NCBI GenBank assembly: GCA_013288005.1 | Contig: JABDCS010000004.1 | Location: 1-64,000, forward strand | Length of the DNA: 64,000 bases | Source: Chlamydiota bacterium | GTDB taxonomy: Bacteria > Chlamydiota > Chlamydiia > Chlamydiales > Rhabdochlamydiaceae | Reading direction: 5' to 3' | Part shown: in pieces, positions 8,052-17,058 of the stretch | How the letters are laid out: each line of letters starts with the position of its first letter | Numbering within the stretch: the first letter of the stretch is position 1 | The notes under the pieces: generated by a model | Seen by the model: the letters and a program-made list of their open reading frames with translations, nothing else | What the model was told of the DNA's origin: nothing | The model's database searches: none | Program-made: the position numbers and the translations under genes

Positions 8052-9419
8052 TCAAACTGTACCGGAGAGGGCCATAGGGGTTGAGGGTGTTTCGCCCAAG
8101 CTACTTGTGATGTCCGCCCCCAAAGAAGATAATTTACCAACTAGGTTTTCATAGCCCCTTTGAAGGTATTTAACACCGGCTATTACACTTGTCTCTGGAG
8201 CTAAAAGAGCAGCCATAACATAGGCAAATCCTGCACGTAAATCCGGTATTGCAATCTCTCTTCCAACCAGAGGGGTTGGGCCTCTTACGATCAAACTATG
8301 ATGAAAATTACGAGAGGCAAAACGACACTCTTTTCCGCCGAGACATTGGGAAAAAACTTCAACATCGGCGCCCATTAATTTTAGGGTTTGGGCATAACCA
8401 AAACGAGTTTCATAAACTGTTTCATGAATAATGGAATTTCCGTGCGCTTGCGTGAGCAAAACAACAAAGGGTTGCTGCCAGTCTGTCATAAAACCGGGAT
8501 GGACATCGGTTTCGATATGTACGCCGCCTTTTAGTGCATCTTTGTAGTAAAACTCTATGCCGTTATTTTTAATATCAAAGCATCCGCCTATTTCGCGAAG
8601 TTTGTTCAGAAATGTAATCATATTCTGATGTTCGGCGCCTTCGACGAGTACGCGTCCTTTAGTGCTAATAGCAGCTAACCCAAAGGAGGCAACCTCCATT
8701 CTATCGGTCATTACAGTATGTTCTACTTCATAAAACTGATGTGTTTCTTGAATACGGATGGTCCGATCGACATCGACAGCGATGATCACGCCCATTTTCT
8801 GTAGGAATAAAATAAGATCGATAATTTCAGGTTCAATGGCAGCGTTTTTTATAACAGTAGTTCCTTTAGCGCGAGAAGCTGCTAGAATCGTATTTTCCGT
8901 TGCTCCAACAGAGGGGTAGGGAAGATGGATGATTGCACCGCGCAATCCATGATGGGCATGCGCAAAGTAAGCCCCCTCTTTTTTCATTTCGCGGTATTCG
9001 ATGGAAGCCCCTAATTTTTCAAGGGCGGTAACGTGAAAGTCGATCGGACGTTTTCCAATACGACATCCCCCAACGGTAGGTACGATAATGTCTTCTTCAG
9101 TCCTTCCAAGTAGAGCACCAATCATCAAGATGGGGATACGATTCGAGCCTGAGAAGCGTTGAGGAACGTAGGCAGTTTTTAATTCACGCGTAAGCGTTTC
9201 GATAATACCTTCATTTCGATGCCACGTAATTTCGGAACCGATTTCGCGACACAACTCAACTGTAACTTCGACTTCAGCGATATTGGGAACATTGTAGAAA
9301 GTGCATTTTTTGTCAGAGAGCAAAGAAGCGACGAGCATTTTTGTGATAGCATTTTTTGCGCCTGATGCCTTCACACGGCCTTCTAAGGGCTTTCCCCCCT
9401 GAATTTTCAATACTTCCAT
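8052..9419 (-). CDS. murA: UDP-N-acetylglucosamine 1-carboxyvinyltransferase
   Basis: 455 residues from ATG 9419; an upstream in-frame TTG at 9431 is less likely because the family starts at MxxLxIxGG. First committed step of peptidoglycan synthesis: transfer of enolpyruvate from PEP to UDP-GlcNAc. Visible are the active-site lysine in ASGAKNA, NVPNIAEV, and VGGCRIGKRPID with the catalytic Cys-119, then DWQQPFVVLL and the C-terminal YLQRGYENLVGKL. The Cys is the normal fosfomycin target, which some Chlamydia replace with Asp. About 30 residues longer than average, with the extra length at the C-terminus. The 5' flank is rich in palindromes (see the entry at 9434-9548). Confidence 0.96.
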   Translation of the reverse strand: MEVLKIQGGKPLEGRVKASGAKNAITKMLVASLLSDKKCTFYNVPNIAEVEVTVELCREIGSEITWHRNEGIIETLTRELKTAYVPQRFSGSNRIPILMIGALLGRTEEDIIVPTVGGCRIGKRPIDFHVTALEKLGASIEYREMKKEGAYFAHAHHGLRGAIIHLPYPSVGATENTILAASRAKGTTVIKNAAIEPEIIDLILFLQKMGVIIAVDVDRTIRIQETHQFYEVEHTVMTDRMEVASFGLAAISTKGRVLVEGAEHQNMITFLNKLREIGGCFDIKNNGIEFYYKDALKGGVHIETDVHPGFMTDWQQPFVVLLTQAHGNSIIHETVYETRFGYAQTLKLMGADVEVFSQCLGGKECRFASRNFHHSLIVRGPTPLVGREIAIPDLRAGFAYVMAALLAPETSVIAGVKYLQRGYENLVGKLSSLGADITSSLGETPSTPMALSGTV

Positions 9420-9433
9420 TTTAATCCCCAATT

Positions 9434-9548
9434 AGAGCAAGAGAGATAGTCCTTAGCACGTAGTGCTTGCTCTTGGCAATTAATGCTTGGGCTTTCTTGC
9501 ATTAATCTCCCGCACAGCATATGCGCAGGGCATTACCTAGTGCGCACT
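9434..9548. other. Palindrome-rich intergenic segment upstream of murA
   Basis: Several inverted repeats are packed in 115 bp. AGAGCAAG (9434-9441) pairs with CTTGCTCT (9466-9473). AGCAC GTA GTGCT (9455-9467) overlaps it and would be an alternative fold. ATTAATGC (9479-9486) pairs with GCATTAAT (9499-9506). GCATATGC and the 10-bp palindrome AGTGCGCACT (9539-9548) follow. No T-run follows the stems, so these are not simple terminators. On the minus strand this would be the murA leader; it also lies downstream of the ATP-grasp gene. No coding potential is seen in 9420-9658. Confidence 0.5.
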
Positions 9549-9658
9549 ACCCCTACAGAATGCATTAGACAAAAATTGAAATCTACTCTGGTCTTAGCCT
9601 GAAAGTGATTTTTCCATCAACTGTATACCGCAATAGGGAAAAAGAAATGAATTCGCAG

Positions 9659-10714
9659 TTAAGCTTGTAAGTACAAGTTCTTGTAGAAATGGCTCTTTGC
9701 AATTTGCTGAGGAAGAAGGAAGGGGGAGGAAGATATGTCACTTTTATTCAATGCAATCCGCAATGCACGACCAGAAAAATGCCTTTTGGCTATTTCTAAT
9801 GCTACCCAACCCATCGTTTTACGAGCATTGATTTCTACAAGTGGATGAAGTTGGATCTTTGCATCAAGCTCATACACCATAGCATCAATTCCTGCATGAC
9901 CAAAGAATCCTTTTGCTACCATCGTCATCAGAATTTGCAGACACCTTTCTTTTTGTATTTCAAGAAAAGGCAAGTAGTGTTGGAAGAGTTCCTTTTCATC
10001 ACCTACTCTGGTACCCAGATAGCGACCAAATTTGTCATTCTCACAAATTGTCGCACCGCAATATTCAATCTCCTTTTTTGTCACATACCATTGGGTGCTA
10101 AAATCGAGAATGCGCTTTACCCAAGGCTCTGCAAGAATAGGGCGGTTTTGCTGCCATTCCGCTTTAGCAAAGGCATGGGCTTTTGCAGTACTCTCATCCG
10201 ATGAAAGATGAAAATGTCCTTGTCCAGATAATCCGTAGCAAGTTTTCAAAACTTTAGGTCCCTTTACCTTCTCGACCCATTCGACAAAATGTTCATGCGT
10301 ATAAAGGAGCTGAGATAAAGGTAATTGCTCGCCAAAAGAATAAGAAAATGCTTTGGAATTCATTTCTTGTATCAATTCGTATGCGGGTAAGGAATATTTA
10401 AGCTGGTGCTCTTGGGCCCAAGTTTCTACCAAACGACTCATGCCCCAACTATTTACCTGCATAAAAGGGATCCTGTCCGAAAATATATACCACTGGGTAG
10501 GAGGACGAATCCCTTGTCGTCGCAAATTGTCTAAAAAACCTAGAGGGGGCGCATGAGTGAGAAGTATGCAATCCTCAGGACTCGCGTAAAGAAAAGGTAA
10601 GTATTGGAGCTGGAGGAAAATGGGATGGTTGTGAAAACCCTCTTTCAATGATTGGAAATTTTTCTTGCTCAATTCGTGTTCAAAAAACGTATTGGCGATA
10701 TGGAGATGTGGCAT
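9659..10714 (-). CDS. ATP-grasp domain protein, function unknown
   Basis: 351 residues, without signal peptide or membrane segment. The C-terminal half has the order of features of an ATP-grasp ligase: a lysine before a glycine-rich loop (VLKTCYGLSGQGH, Lys-157), AEPWV with Glu-196, GHAGIDAMVYELD near 272-284, and the metal-binding HPLVEINARKTMG near 290-302 (Glu-x-Asn). ATP-grasp enzymes join a carboxylate to an amine or thiol through an acyl phosphate. I do not recognise a specific subfamily. The N-terminal ~140 residues, which would hold the pre-ATP-grasp fold and substrate site, are unlike anything I know. It is divergent from ispF, with a short shared promoter region. No genomic neighbour suggests a substrate. 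Confidence 0.7.
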   Translation of the reverse strand: MPHLHIANTFFEHELSKKNFQSLKEGFHNHPIFLQLQYLPFLYASPEDCILLTHAPPLGFLDNLRRQGIRPPTQWYIFSDRIPFMQVNSWGMSRLVETWAQEHQLKYSLPAYELIQEMNSKAFSYSFGEQLPLSQLLYTHEHFVEWVEKVKGPKVLKTCYGLSGQGHFHLSSDESTAKAHAFAKAEWQQNRPILAEPWVKRILDFSTQWYVTKKEIEYCGATICENDKFGRYLGTRVGDEKELFQHYLPFLEIQKERCLQILMTMVAKGFFGHAGIDAMVYELDAKIQLHPLVEINARKTMGWVALEIAKRHFSGRALRIALNKSDISSSPFLLPQQIAKSHFYKNLYLQA

Positions 10715-10769
10715 ATTATTCTAATTTGCTTTTAAAATGATCTGCAGTCTGATGATTTTTGGATTACTC

Positions 10770-11258
10770 ATGGCATTTAGAATTCGAACAGGAATTGGGC
10801 AAGACAGTCATCGGTTTCTTCCCGAGGATTCTACTAAGCCTTGCGTAATTGGAGGATTGATATTTGATGATGTACCCGGGTTGTCTGCCGATTCTGATGG
10901 CGATGTCGTTCTTCATGCAATTTGTAATGCGATCACAGCTGTAACGCATGTTCCCATTCTGGGTGGGTGTGCAATTGAATTATGTCACAAGCATGGGATA
11001 ACCGATAGCAGTGTTTACCTTGAAAAGGCTCTTGAAACTCTGGGTAAACAGCGAATTGAACACATTGCTCTCACGATAGAAGGAAAACGTCCTCGTTTTC
11101 AGTCGCGAATTCTGGAAATACGGCGCAAAATAGCCCACTTAATGCATTTAGATATTGATCAGGTGGGGTGCACATCTACTTCAGGTGATGGTCTAACGGA
11201 TTTTGGGTGTGGAGAAGGGTTGCAATGTTTTTGTATGCTTACTTCGATCGAGGAATAA
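10770..11258 (+). CDS. ispF: 2-C-methyl-D-erythritol 2,4-cyclodiphosphate synthase
   Basis: 162 residues from ATG 10770 (an upstream ATG at 10752 is in frame but adds hydrophobic residues not typical of the family). Fifth step of the MEP isoprenoid pathway. The metal site is GIGQDSHRF (Asp-12, His-14 by this start) plus the histidine in DSDGDVVLHAICNAI. TSTSGDGLTDFGCGEG is the C-terminal trimer/nucleotide motif. It converges on the cysJ-like gene, 44 bp away; ispF and cysJ are also adjacent in C. trachomatis (CT434, CT435 as I recall). Its product feeds the isoprenoid pathway that supplies uppS in the 25 kb operon. Confidence 0.95.
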   Translation: MAFRIRTGIGQDSHRFLPEDSTKPCVIGGLIFDDVPGLSADSDGDVVLHAICNAITAVTHVPILGGCAIELCHKHGITDSSVYLEKALETLGKQRIEHIALTIEGKRPRFQSRILEIRRKIAHLMHLDIDQVGCTSTSGDGLTDFGCGEGLQCFCMLTSIEE

Positions 11259-11302
11259 CCTAAAGTGACCCAAAGCTCCTAATCTGCTTTCTAAGGCATT
11301 CT

Positions 11303-12457
11303 CTAATAGACATCGACCAGATAACGTTTCTCCTTCTTCAGGGTGCGAATAGCAGCTTTAGCTTCTTCTAGGGTCATATTTCCTTGTCGGCGAAAAATTT
11401 CCACCCATGTCTCTTCGACAGCACGTGCCATTCTCTCTGCGTCTCCACATACATAGATAATAGCTCCCTCTTGCATCCAGGCCCAAAGAGTCTCTTGGCG
11501 CTCCAATAAGCGATGTTGCACATAGATTTTATCCACTTGGTCTCTTGAAAACGCGAGATCGAGTTCGTGGAGAAACCCCTGTCGAGAAAGGTCCTTCCAA
11601 AATTCTTCATAAAAAAAGTCAGTCGCCTGATTACATTCTCCAAAAAAGAGCCAATTTTTGCCCTTGGCTGCTGTAGCGAGCCTTTCTTGCATAAAACCTC
11701 GGAAGGGAGCGACCCCTGTTCCTGGTCCGATCATAATCATAGGTGCTAAGGAGTTTGCAGGAAGTGTAAAATGTGCAGTTGGTTGCACGTAGATAGGAAT
11801 ACTCGTTGAGCGCTCTTTCGCAAGTTTACATAGAAAATGGCTAGCTACCCCATAGCGTGTTTCACCTCTGTGAATATAAGAGGATAGCGCGACAGTTAAA
11901 TCAACTTTATCAGGAGAGTGGACTAAAGATGAGGCAATCGAATAAAAACGAGGAAGCAAAGGAGAAAAGTGTTTTACAAATTCTAGAAGGTCAAGCTCTT
12001 GGTGCTCCTTGATGAAAGAGGTCAGAAGATCAAGAGGATCATGTTGTTGAAGAAAAAGCCTTAACGGCTCTTCGTTGCCTTTTTGCAAAAGTTCATGCAT
12101 AGGACTCAACCAGCGGAGGAAGTTGGAGTTTGAACGTCCCAGATTGGCACGATTGGTCAGAAAAGTACGTAAAGTAATAAGCTCTTGGGATTTAGGATCG
12201 ATAATACTCTCTTCGCCAGTAACCTGAAGAACCTCCATAAACTTATCGACTAATTTTGGGTCATTTTGTCCGTAAATGCCCAGTGAGTCGCCTGATTTGA
12301 AGTGAACTTCGGATCCAGTTATATCTAATGTAATATGATAAGTTGTTTTACTCGAACCTGTTTTTGTAAGTAATAAGCGCTCGGTTATTTGCGCGCAGAA
12401 TGGTGCAGTTCGGCTTACTATTTTTTTTTCTTTTATTACTATTTCAGAATTATCCAT
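11303..12457 (-). CDS. cysJ: CysJ-like FAD/NADPH oxidoreductase (sulfite reductase flavoprotein type)
   Basis: 384 residues from ATG 12457; an in-frame TTG at 12463 adds only two residues. It has the FNR-type module of CysJ/cytochrome P450 reductase: RFYSIASS (FAD), MIGPGTGVAPFRGFMQERL (NADPH), FFGECNQATDFFYEEFW, VCGDAERMARAVEE, and a C-terminal aromatic in RYLVDVY. The N-terminal FMN-binding flavodoxin domain of E. coli CysJ is absent: residues 1-40 lead straight into the connecting domain (HFKSGDSLGIYGQN). Chlamydial CT435 is, as I recall, similarly short and annotated as sulfite reductase. Without a flavodoxin domain or a visible hemoprotein subunit, sulfite reduction is doubtful and the electron acceptor is unknown. 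Confidence 0.82.
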   Translation of the reverse strand: MDNSEIVIKEKKIVSRTAPFCAQITERLLLTKTGSSKTTYHITLDITGSEVHFKSGDSLGIYGQNDPKLVDKFMEVLQVTGEESIIDPKSQELITLRTFLTNRANLGRSNSNFLRWLSPMHELLQKGNEEPLRLFLQQHDPLDLLTSFIKEHQELDLLEFVKHFSPLLPRFYSIASSLVHSPDKVDLTVALSSYIHRGETRYGVASHFLCKLAKERSTSIPIYVQPTAHFTLPANSLAPMIMIGPGTGVAPFRGFMQERLATAAKGKNWLFFGECNQATDFFYEEFWKDLSRQGFLHELDLAFSRDQVDKIYVQHRLLERQETLWAWMQEGAIIYVCGDAERMARAVEETWVEIFRRQGNMTLEEAKAAIRTLKKEKRYLVDVY

Positions 12458-12515
12458 GGACAAATTAAACTATTTTAATTAATTTATAACTATAGGAAAT
12501 TAAATTTTATTGAAT

Positions 12516-12656
12516 ATGCGAAACCTATTAATTATAGCTCTATCGTGCATGTTAACAGGGTGCTTTGATAGCGCTTATCAGAGAAATTATATAATTTCGC
12601 AATTTTCAGAAGAAGAGAATACAGAACAGCCTCAGGAAACGAGTGATGTTAGGTAG
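12516..12656 (+). CDS. Small putative lipoprotein (46 aa)
   Basis: A 46-codon ORF in the gap between cysJ and gltX. It starts MRNLLIIALSCMLTGC, a short signal sequence with a clear lipobox (L-T-G-C, Cys-16), and continues as a hydrophilic, glutamate/glutamine-rich tail ending SDVR. If real it would be a lipid-anchored 31-residue peptide in the envelope. As I recall, Chlamydia has the small cysteine-rich lipoprotein omcA near gltX, but this peptide lacks the many cysteines and is not an obvious homologue. No good ribosome-binding site is visible. A CCCTGAT/ATCAGGG inverted repeat lies downstream (12698-12730). Coding status is moderate. Confidence 0.5.
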   Translation: MRNLLIIALSCMLTGCFDSAYQRNYIISQFSEEENTEQPQETSDVR

Positions 12657-12697
12657 CTACCAATTCCTCTGAAAAATTGACAAATTTTAATTTAGAT

Positions 12698-12730
12698 CCC
12701 TGATGGTGCCTAATCCGCATGCAATCAGGG
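12698..12730. terminator. Inverted repeat, possible weak terminator
   Basis: CCCTGAT (12698-12704) and ATCAGGG (12724-12730) form a 7-bp stem around a 19-nt loop, between the small lipoprotein ORF and the end of gltX. No T-run follows, so termination activity is uncertain. Confidence 0.3.
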
Positions 12731-12753
12731 GCTAGAATACTCTCTGATAGGAA

Positions 12754-14277
12754 TTAGCTTGCTGTAGGAGTTTTGCCGGGGAATAACGCTTTTCCGTCAC
12801 CTTTTTCCCATGCTTTTGTAAGAGCGTCCATTTTTTTATTCGAAATGCCCCCCAAAAAATCTATAGCACGAAGTAAGCGCGCTCTCGTGCGCTCTTTTCC
12901 GAGCAATTCAACCGAATCAAAAAGAGGCGGCCCTTGATGCTTGCCAGTAATAGCGCTGTAAAGGACAGGCATAACGGCTTTCTTGTGATGAATCCCAAAC
13001 ACCTCGGCTACACGATGCGAAGCTTGCTCGATTCCTGGGCGTCCCCAGTTTTCTTGGTTATCCATCGACCAAATAATCGCTTGCATAACAAAAGCAGCTT
13101 TTTCTTCATCCAGTCCGCCAACTGTAAATAGAGATTTTTGATAAGGGATGTGGTTGATAAAAAAGAATTGGCAAAGCTCCATAAAATCACCAAATGTCTT
13201 TATGCGGGTATGGCACAAAGGCATGAGTTTTTGCATAGAGGCGTCATTAAAAGTCCATTCTTTGAGCTTATCCCAAAGTTGGTTTTCTGAAATATTTTTG
13301 ATCAGATATTGTTGATTGATCCAGTCTAATTTCTGAATGTCGAAAAAGGCTCCAGATGTACCAATTCGCTTATAATCGAAAGCCGCGGTAATCTCTTCCA
13401 ATGAATAGACTTCGCGTTCATCGGACATGCTATATCCCATCAAAGTAAGGAAATTGAGTACAGCCTCTGATAAATAGCCACTATCTCGATAGTAAAAGAT
13501 AGAGGTTGGATTGCGTCTTTTGGATAGCTTTTTTCCGTCTTTACCCAGCAATAAGGGCATATGCATGAATACCGGAGGTTTCCACCCGAAACTTTCATAC
13601 AACATAATATGTTTGGGTGTGGAACTCATCCACTCATCACCTCTAATCACGTGTGTAATTTGCATCGTGTAATCATCGACGACATTGGCCAAATGGTAAG
13701 TAGGGAATCCATCGGATTTTAATAATATTTGATCATCCACATCGGCCCACGGAAAAGTAATTCTTCCTTTAATTGCATCTTCAAACACGCAATCACCTGT
13801 CAGAGGAACTTTAAGCCTTATGACATAAGATTGCCCTTCGGCTTCGCGTTGAGCAACTTCTTCAGGTGTACAATTACGATAACGTCTGTCATATCCCACC
13901 CGTTTTCCGAGCTTAGCTGCCATTTCACGCATTTCAGCTAATTCTTGGGAGGTCGCAAAACATTTATAGGCTTTCCCAGCATCAACAAGTTGTTGGCAAT
14001 AAAGCCGGTAAATGTCCGTTCTTTCCGATTGCCGATAAGGCCCGAAGGGTCCACCGACATCTGGGCCCTCATCCCAATGAATCCCTACCCATCTTAAGGC
14101 GTCGTAAATATTTTTTTCATACTCCGGCCGAGAACGCGTTCTGTCAGTATCTTCAATGCGCAAGATAAACTTGCCTTTATTATGGCGAGCAAAAAGTAAG
14201 TTAAAGAGGGCAATGTAGGCGGTCCCTACATGAGGGTCACCCGTTGGTGAAGGCGCAATCCGAACACGTACGTTCAT
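12754..14277 (-). CDS. gltX: Glutamyl-tRNA synthetase
   Basis: 507 residues from ATG 14277 (a TTG two codons upstream is unlikely). Class I synthetase that charges tRNA-Glu; in organisms with GatCAB it may also mischarge tRNA-Gln. The HIGH-type motif is [16 protein letters not shown] near residue 12, [10 protein letters not shown] follows, then WMSSTPKH, and the KMSKS-type motif [11 protein letters not shown] near 250. It is transcribed away from the cysJ region, and its 5' end faces the tail-specific protease gene (182 bp upstream on the same strand). In C. trachomatis gltX (CT445) lies next to euo, which here is 2.8 kb away on the other side of the protease gene. Confidence 0.97.
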   Translation of the reverse strand: MNVRVRIAPSPTGDPHVGTAYIALFNLLFARHNKGKFILRIEDTDRTRSRPEYEKNIYDALRWVGIHWDEGPDVGGPFGPYRQSERTDIYRLYCQQLVDAGKAYKCFATSQELAEMREMAAKLGKRVGYDRRYRNCTPEEVAQREAEGQSYVIRLKVPLTGDCVFEDAIKGRITFPWADVDDQILLKSDGFPTYHLANVVDDYTMQITHVIRGDEWMSSTPKHIMLYESFGWKPPVFMHMPLLLGKDGKKLSKRRNPTSIFYYRDSGYLSEAVLNFLTLMGYSMSDEREVYSLEEITAAFDYKRIGTSGAFFDIQKLDWINQQYLIKNISENQLWDKLKEWTFNDASMQKLMPLCHTRIKTFGDFMELCQFFFINHIPYQKSLFTVGGLDEEKAAFVMQAIIWSMDNQENWGRPGIEQASHRVAEVFGIHHKKAVMPVLYSAITGKHQGPPLFDSVELLGKERTRARLLRAIDFLGGISNKKMDALTKAWEKGDGKALFPGKTPTAS

Positions 14278-14459
14278 AAACAAAACTCATTGAGTGAGAA
14301 TAGCTTCATTAACTAAATTTGTGGACAGCTTCTAAAGATGCTCTATTTTGAAGATCCGTTGAATAGAAAGCAATGGTCCAAGAGCCTACTTACACCTATT
14401 CACAACTAGATACATCTCTATCAAATTAGGAAGCCCCACATCTAATTTTTGCAAGATAG

Positions 14460-16439
14460 CTAACTAGCTTCTAGAGCCTTTTTATCTTCTTGCATGAAAA
14501 AAAGAAGGTCCTTAACGACATTCATGGTTTCCTGCAATTGGAAATCAATCTGTCCTAGATTATCCATCCAATCGTAAGCTCCATCCTTTTTACTCATTTC
14601 GCCAAGTAATTTTTGATAAAGAGCGTTCTGCTGAATGCGGTCTTGGGAATTCTTTTTGAGGAGATCACGATAAGGGTCATAAGTATGTATGATTGTTTGC
14701 AAATTGGATTTATACATACGTCCTAAATTGAATCGCTGAAAAGGGGGTACATCGGATAAATCATCATCAAAGTTTGCAGGAATACTTTCATTTTCTAGAG
14801 GATATTTGGAGAATTTTTCTCCTATTTCCATTTCTGAAAAAGGCCCTGGAACCACAATGTCGGGTAAAACGCCAACAAGTTGGGGACTTTTTCCTGAAAC
14901 CGTGTAATACCTCCCTCTTGTGACCTTGTATTCGCCTTTAGGATTTACCTTGCCAAAGTGATTGGATTCCAAAGTGAAAGTTTGGAAGGTTCCTTTTCCG
15001 TATGTTGAAACATCCCCAATGATGATAGCACGCCCATAATCTTGAAGCGTTTGAGCGACAATTTCTGCTGCAGATGCACTCGTGCGATTAACAAGTACGA
15101 TAAGAGGTCCTTCCCACGCTATTTTATCTTCAAGATTACGCAAATGCTGAATTAGGCCTGTGTTATCCTTAACCGATACTACAATTCCCTTCCCTAAAAA
15201 AAGCCCTGCAACGCCTACTGCTTGAGGAAGCAAGCCGCCACCATTATTACGCAAATCAAGGACTACCGCTTTTATTGGGTACTGCTCTTTAAAGGTATTC
15301 AAAGCATTCGTTAAATCTTGTGCAGATGAACTGGTGCGATCTTGATAGAAGGAATGTAAATGAAGATAGGCAATTATACCATCACCAAAGGGCTCATGAT
15401 GGGTATCAAAACGAGTTTCTTTTAAAACAACTTCTCCTCGTACTAAGTCAATTTCATGAAGCTCTTCTTGCGGCTGGCTTTCAGTTCCTGTTTGCCGAAG
15501 GATCGTTAAGATCACTCTCGTCCCTTCTTGTCCGCGTATTAGTTCCACTGCATCTACAATATCAAAACCAATAATGGGTTGATGATCGACGGCAATAATT
15601 TTATCGCCTACCTTGATCTTATTATCGAGGCTAGCAGGGCCGCCTTCCAAAAGTCGAACGATCGTCAAACCGTTCAAATCATCGCGTAATTGCGCGCCAA
15701 TACCGGATAGGCGTTGTTGGACTTGAATCATGAATTGATTCGCTTCAGCTGGGGTGAGATAAGCGGTTTGCGAATCTAATGCTGAACTGATCGACTTTAA
15801 GACAAGGGAGAGAACAACCTGTTTTTTTTCCGTTTTGTCTTTGGGAACTAGCTCTTCTTGCCGTGTTAAACGTCTTTTATTGAGGCGAAGTAAAAATTGT
15901 TCCGATTTATCTTGAGAAATTTTTTGTGCAGCATCTAATTGCGCGCCGCGAATTTTGACTAACCGATTCGACAATTCTTTTTCTGTAGCAACCCATTTTG
16001 GGTCTTTTAAATCACTTAGGTCAACAGCTTTAGGTAAAACAGCTGTTTGAAGCGTATTTTCAAGTTCATTGCGCCTTGCAATTGCTCGAACCATAGTCTC
16101 TTGGATTTCTTCGAAAACCGCATAATCATCGCGTTTAAGACCTTCAAGGGTCTGAGCAAGCAAGGCATCGGTTGGTTGGGTCCATTTAACTATCTCTGGT
16201 TCAAGCAGATAGGTCTTTCCGGGGTCAAGTTCGTCAAAATAGTTCTGAAAGGAGCGTCGGATAATTTCAGGAGTGAGCTTTTGGTGAGAGACGTGGGCTT
16301 TTAAAATCTCTTCGATTTTCACTTTAGTATCTTTCGGAGTGAGCGCAGGAGGTTTACTCTCTAGGGCAAATGAAACAAGTAAAGAAAAGAAAAGTAGGAA
16401 AAAGCCAAAGGTACTTTTTCTACAACTATTTGCCTTCAT
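14460..16439 (-). CDS. tsp: Tail-specific (carboxy-terminal processing) protease, S41 family
   Basis: 659 residues. An N-terminal signal/anchor segment (FGFFLLFFSLLVSFALES) directs it to the periplasm. An alpha-helical N-terminal domain (about 35-230) is followed by a PDZ domain (about 240-315, with LRDDLNGLTIVRLLEGGPA), then the S41 protease core. The Ser/Lys dyad is visible: NRTSASAAEI with Ser-456 and STYGKGTFQ with Lys-482. VVLDLRNNGGG precedes it. C-terminal DUF3340-like part to the end. It is homologous to the chlamydial Tsp (CT441 as I recall), a protease with an E. coli Prc-type layout that cleaves proteins from their C-termini. Its 5' end borders a 619-bp AT-rich region. Confidence 0.93.
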   Translation of the reverse strand: MKANSCRKSTFGFFLLFFSLLVSFALESKPPALTPKDTKVKIEEILKAHVSHQKLTPEIIRRSFQNYFDELDPGKTYLLEPEIVKWTQPTDALLAQTLEGLKRDDYAVFEEIQETMVRAIARRNELENTLQTAVLPKAVDLSDLKDPKWVATEKELSNRLVKIRGAQLDAAQKISQDKSEQFLLRLNKRRLTRQEELVPKDKTEKKQVVLSLVLKSISSALDSQTAYLTPAEANQFMIQVQQRLSGIGAQLRDDLNGLTIVRLLEGGPASLDNKIKVGDKIIAVDHQPIIGFDIVDAVELIRGQEGTRVILTILRQTGTESQPQEELHEIDLVRGEVVLKETRFDTHHEPFGDGIIAYLHLHSFYQDRTSSSAQDLTNALNTFKEQYPIKAVVLDLRNNGGGLLPQAVGVAGLFLGKGIVVSVKDNTGLIQHLRNLEDKIAWEGPLIVLVNRTSASAAEIVAQTLQDYGRAIIIGDVSTYGKGTFQTFTLESNHFGKVNPKGEYKVTRGRYYTVSGKSPQLVGVLPDIVVPGPFSEMEIGEKFSKYPLENESIPANFDDDLSDVPPFQRFNLGRMYKSNLQTIIHTYDPYRDLLKKNSQDRIQQNALYQKLLGEMSKKDGAYDWMDNLGQIDFQLQETMNVVKDLLFFMQEDKKALEAS

Positions 16440-17058
16440 GAAATCTCCTGAATAAAACAGTCCAAAACGGGCTAATTTTGCGTATAGGGCCCTTTTTGGG
16501 CCTTTTTTAGGATCATTGCATAGGAGGGAATTTGGTAGAACTAGAACCTTACAAAGATCCCCCTTAACTCTAAAAATGTCTCATAAAGATCCATTCCTCA
16601 GCAAGTATCTAGAGTTATACCTATTTAAACTTCTTAAAATTAAAAGGTTATCATCTAATTTCAAATATTTAATTATTTTTTATAAATTAAATTATTAAAT
16701 ATTAAGGATTTGTGTGATTTAATTTTATAATAGTTAAAATTTAACTTTTTAATAAAATAGTTATTAGCGTAAACTAAATATATGATTTTATTTGTAAATT
16801 AAAAAACCTGAAGTTTGATGTGTTAAAACTTTTTTATAAAACCTTTAAAAAATACGTAACTGAAAGTGATTTCTTTTGCTATTTGCGCAATTCTGGTAAA
16901 GTTTTCCGTCGACTTAAAGGATTAATTTCATAAATGAGGTTTTTTAATTGAATATTATTTCAATGTATTGGATAATAGTAGTCTAATATGATAAAAACTT
17001 TATCAATTAATCGAAAAAACGATTACTAATTTTATATGTCTTTTATAAGGAGAAAACT
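16440..17058. other. Long AT-rich divergent regulatory region between tsp and euo
   Basis: 619 bp without a credible gene; a 60-codon frame at 16516-16698 begins at TTG and has no features. Base composition is markedly AT-rich from 16600 on, with long A/T tracts that could bend DNA. A GGCCC-TTTTT-GGGCC stem followed by six Ts lies at 16488-16508 just upstream of tsp. The likely euo promoter is listed separately. Confidence 0.6.
16948..16976 (+). promoter_or_regulatory. Candidate euo promoter
   Basis: TTGAAT (16948-16953), a 17-bp spacer, then GATAAT (16971-16976). This matches the chlamydial sigma66 (sigma70-type) consensus at four of six -35 positions and five of six -10 positions, with ideal spacing. 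The predicted transcript starts near 16983 and gives a leader of about 76 nt before ATG 17059, which has AAGGAG at 17047. Strong early expression would agree with euo being an early gene in Chlamydia. Confidence 0.5.

Noticed and set aside
16488-16508. GGCCC-TTTTT-GGGCC hairpin with T6 just upstream of tsp
   Set aside because: Only a 5-bp stem and no plus-strand gene before it; not strong enough to call a terminator.
16516-16698. 60-codon plus-strand frame in the tsp-euo gap
   Set aside because: Begins at TTG, has no RBS or domain, and its composition follows the AT-rich intergenic DNA.
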